Shown here: one piece after another, positions 62,223 to 64,000 of the stretch | Layout: every line of letters begins with the position of its first letter | Position numbering within the stretch: position 1 is the first letter of the stretch | Assembly: GCA_014706295.1 (NCBI GenBank) | Contig: JACSVZ010000001.1 | Span: 118,262,763-118,326,762, forward strand | Direction: 5' to 3' | From: Lycocorax pyrrhopterus obiensis | Taxonomy: Eukaryota > Chordata > Aves > Passeriformes > Paradisaeidae | Length of the DNA: 64,000 nt | Translations under genes and position numbers: made by a program | The notes under the pieces: generated by a model | Told to the model about the DNA's origin: nothing | Seen by the model: only the letters and a program-made list of their open reading frames with translations | The model's database searches: none

Positions 62223-64000
62223 TGCAGGTTGCCCTCCTGCCCTTCAGCCCCAGGAGGGACCCTCCTGGCCCCGCACACCCCGCTGGACCTGACCCGGTGC
62301 TGCAATGTGCTGCCAGCTCATTTCCTGTCCAGCCCAAATTCAGAATAGCTCAAAGAAGAGAATTAATTCCTGTTTAACAAGCTGTCAGCTTCCACCTTCA
62401 TTAGTGACAGAAAGAGCTCACAGCCATCAAAAGCCCAAAGAAATTCTGTCAGTCACCTCCTGGGGCAGTCAGAGTTTCTTCAAGAGATGGCAGCTGTGCC
62501 TCTGGACCACCCTGGCACATTTTCACCTTGCTCACAAGAGCAGCAGGATTGCAGGAGGACCTGGAACCTTCCCTGGATGCCCATATTTCCATTTATCAGA
62601 GATTGGTGTTCTCAGTCAGTGGCAGCTTTCTGGAACCTTCCCTTTCAACAAAGTTTAGCCCGTGCTTTTGAATGATTCTTTTTCATATATATACTTCGAA
62701 TAAAACATTCATTCCCTCTCCTTTTTGGATGGAATTCCTACTTTTTAAACACATTTTTCTATTGATTGAAGTTTCTCCTGTCTGGCATTCTCCAGCAGTA
62801 CCAAATGGAAGATACAGTGAAAAATGTTAACAGAGTCTCACTCCAGATATTTCAATGGAGATCACAGTTTGAATGCATCCACTAAATTCTGCCCTGTGAT
62901 AGCTTTCCTGGGAAATCCACGGTGTATTTATGGCGTGTGCCATTTTGTGGATACACATATTGCAGTGTCTTTATCAGTTCCGTGGTGTTTGAATTAAATT
63001 TCACTGGAGCTACCACCATCTCTGGGAAAATAAAAGGTCACCCAATTAAAAAAAGACAGGGGCAAGTTTCAGATTGGGAGCTCAGCAGGAGATAAAAATC
63101 TTGTTTTCCTGAGTGGATTAGTCCAGGAAGCTGGGCCCTGGATGCTATGCTATGAGTGGGTCAGAAAAGGGGATCTGTCAGAAAATAGAGTGATTCTGCC
63201 CAGACAACCTTTTCTGCACCTGAGTGAAAGCTGCAGCACTCAGTGCAGGGAATATCTCAGCTCCTCAGGATTTATTAGGAAGCATCCTCCTGCTGCCTTG
63301 GTGTCTCCCTGGCTGCATATTTACTCACCTGGCTGGGTAAGGATGGCATTATTTATATTTGCAAAACCCCCCTTTGATTTTTCTCCAGGAGAGTTAACAG
63401 CCCTGACAAGACTTTCCAGCTGCGCCATGGCTTCATAGGTGGGGAAAAGCCCATTCCAGCATTTCCTGCCTCCTTTGCATTTTAAACAGCATTGCTGGGG
63501 AGGAGGTGCATTAAAACCTCTGTCAGACTGGGGTGTGAATCTGAATAACTCACAATAGTTAGATGTAAGCAGTCCCAAGCCTATGGAGAAGAGTGGAAAT
63601 CAAGCTTTATAAAACCCCTAATGCCTTGCCTCCTTTAACATAATACCTTTTATCTTTGTTGTTGTGTTCCTTTTATTTTTTACTTAATGGGGGCCCTATT
63701 TACTTTTTGTAAGTCTACTACTTTAAAATAAAGTTATATAATACATATAGTCCATGCTCCATAAATCCAAATGCTGGAACATGAAAATAGTTTTTAGAAC
63801 AACATTAAGGAAGATCTGTCTTTTTTATGGGTACCAAAGGCACCACAGTGACGTTTTTAGGTGATGCACCATAAGTTTGCCTGTGCAGCAGACCCCAGGG
63901 AAATTATGATAACAATAAAGCACGTATTTAAAGAAAGATTTTTAAGATTTTTTTAAACTGCGTTGCGAAAAAGAGATAGAGTAATTGTATAATTACTGTT
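62223..64000. other. Intron 1 segment to window end, nothing recognised
   Basis: Increasingly AT-rich towards 64000. No exon, acceptor with a following receptor-like frame, or repeat family identified. Confidence 0.5.

Larger units (their letters stand above)
26238..64000 (+). other. GRIK1: GRIK1-like intron 1 (5' portion, acceptor beyond window)
   Basis: The intron opens with GTGAGT at 26238. None of the open frames downstream on the + strand carries the expected exon-2 content (GIFE start, followed by the INRNRTLLPN-type motif common to kainate subunits), so the intron runs at least 37.7 kb. A first intron of this size is normal for kainate receptor genes. It contains the CR1, LTR and satellite features listed separately; the rest is unique-looking, moderately AT-rich DNA in which I identify no genes. 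Confidence 0.7.

Noticed and set aside
26244..64000. A second exon of the kainate receptor
   Set aside because: None of the translated frames contains the expected start (GIFE) or the conserved Asn-Arg-Asn-Arg-Thr segment.

Overview
The window looks like nuclear DNA from a bird, most likely a songbird (Passeriformes). I infer this from about fourteen 5'-truncated CR1 LINE fragments, the absence of mammalian-type SINEs, and one nearly pristine solo LTR of a kind I associate with passerine endogenous retroviruses. The only protein-coding sequence I can support is exon 1 of a kainate-type ionotropic glutamate receptor, best matched by GRIK1, on the + strand at 26111-26237.

Layout. 1-25400 is 5' intergenic flank: ordinary AT/GC-mixed DNA with a few short minisatellites (44-, 14-, 69- and 42-bp periods) and CR1 fragments at 11.35, 17.0 and 19.5 kb. 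25400-26840 is a CpG-island promoter. It contains a CR1 remnant at its upstream edge, an alternating CG/TG tract, a polypyrimidine (minus-strand G-quadruplex-prone) tract, two candidate upstream ORFs, the coding part of exon 1 with a consensus GTGAGT donor, and a 39-bp-period minisatellite just inside intron 1. 26238-64000 is the start of a very long intron 1. It holds a 336-bp three-phase polypyrimidine satellite at 31.7-32.1 kb, many CR1 fragments, 23-bp and 31-bp minisatellites, a solo LTR at 59424-60002 with a perfect 5-bp target duplication and a duplicated AP-1-containing block, a two-and-a-half-unit telomere-like motif at 61.47 kb, and a purine-rich stretch at about 60.8-61.35 kb. No second exon of the receptor is visible up to 64000.

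Functionally this is one gene start with its promoter and surrounding repeats. I found no operon, CRISPR array, RNA gene, intact transposon or novel multi-gene system. The observations most worth checking are the promoter architecture (uORFs, G4 and Z-DNA tracts beside a CR1 remnant), the duplicated AP-1 block in the LTR, and the polypyrimidine satellite inside the first intron. All family assignments come from reading and memory of the families; no database search was run.
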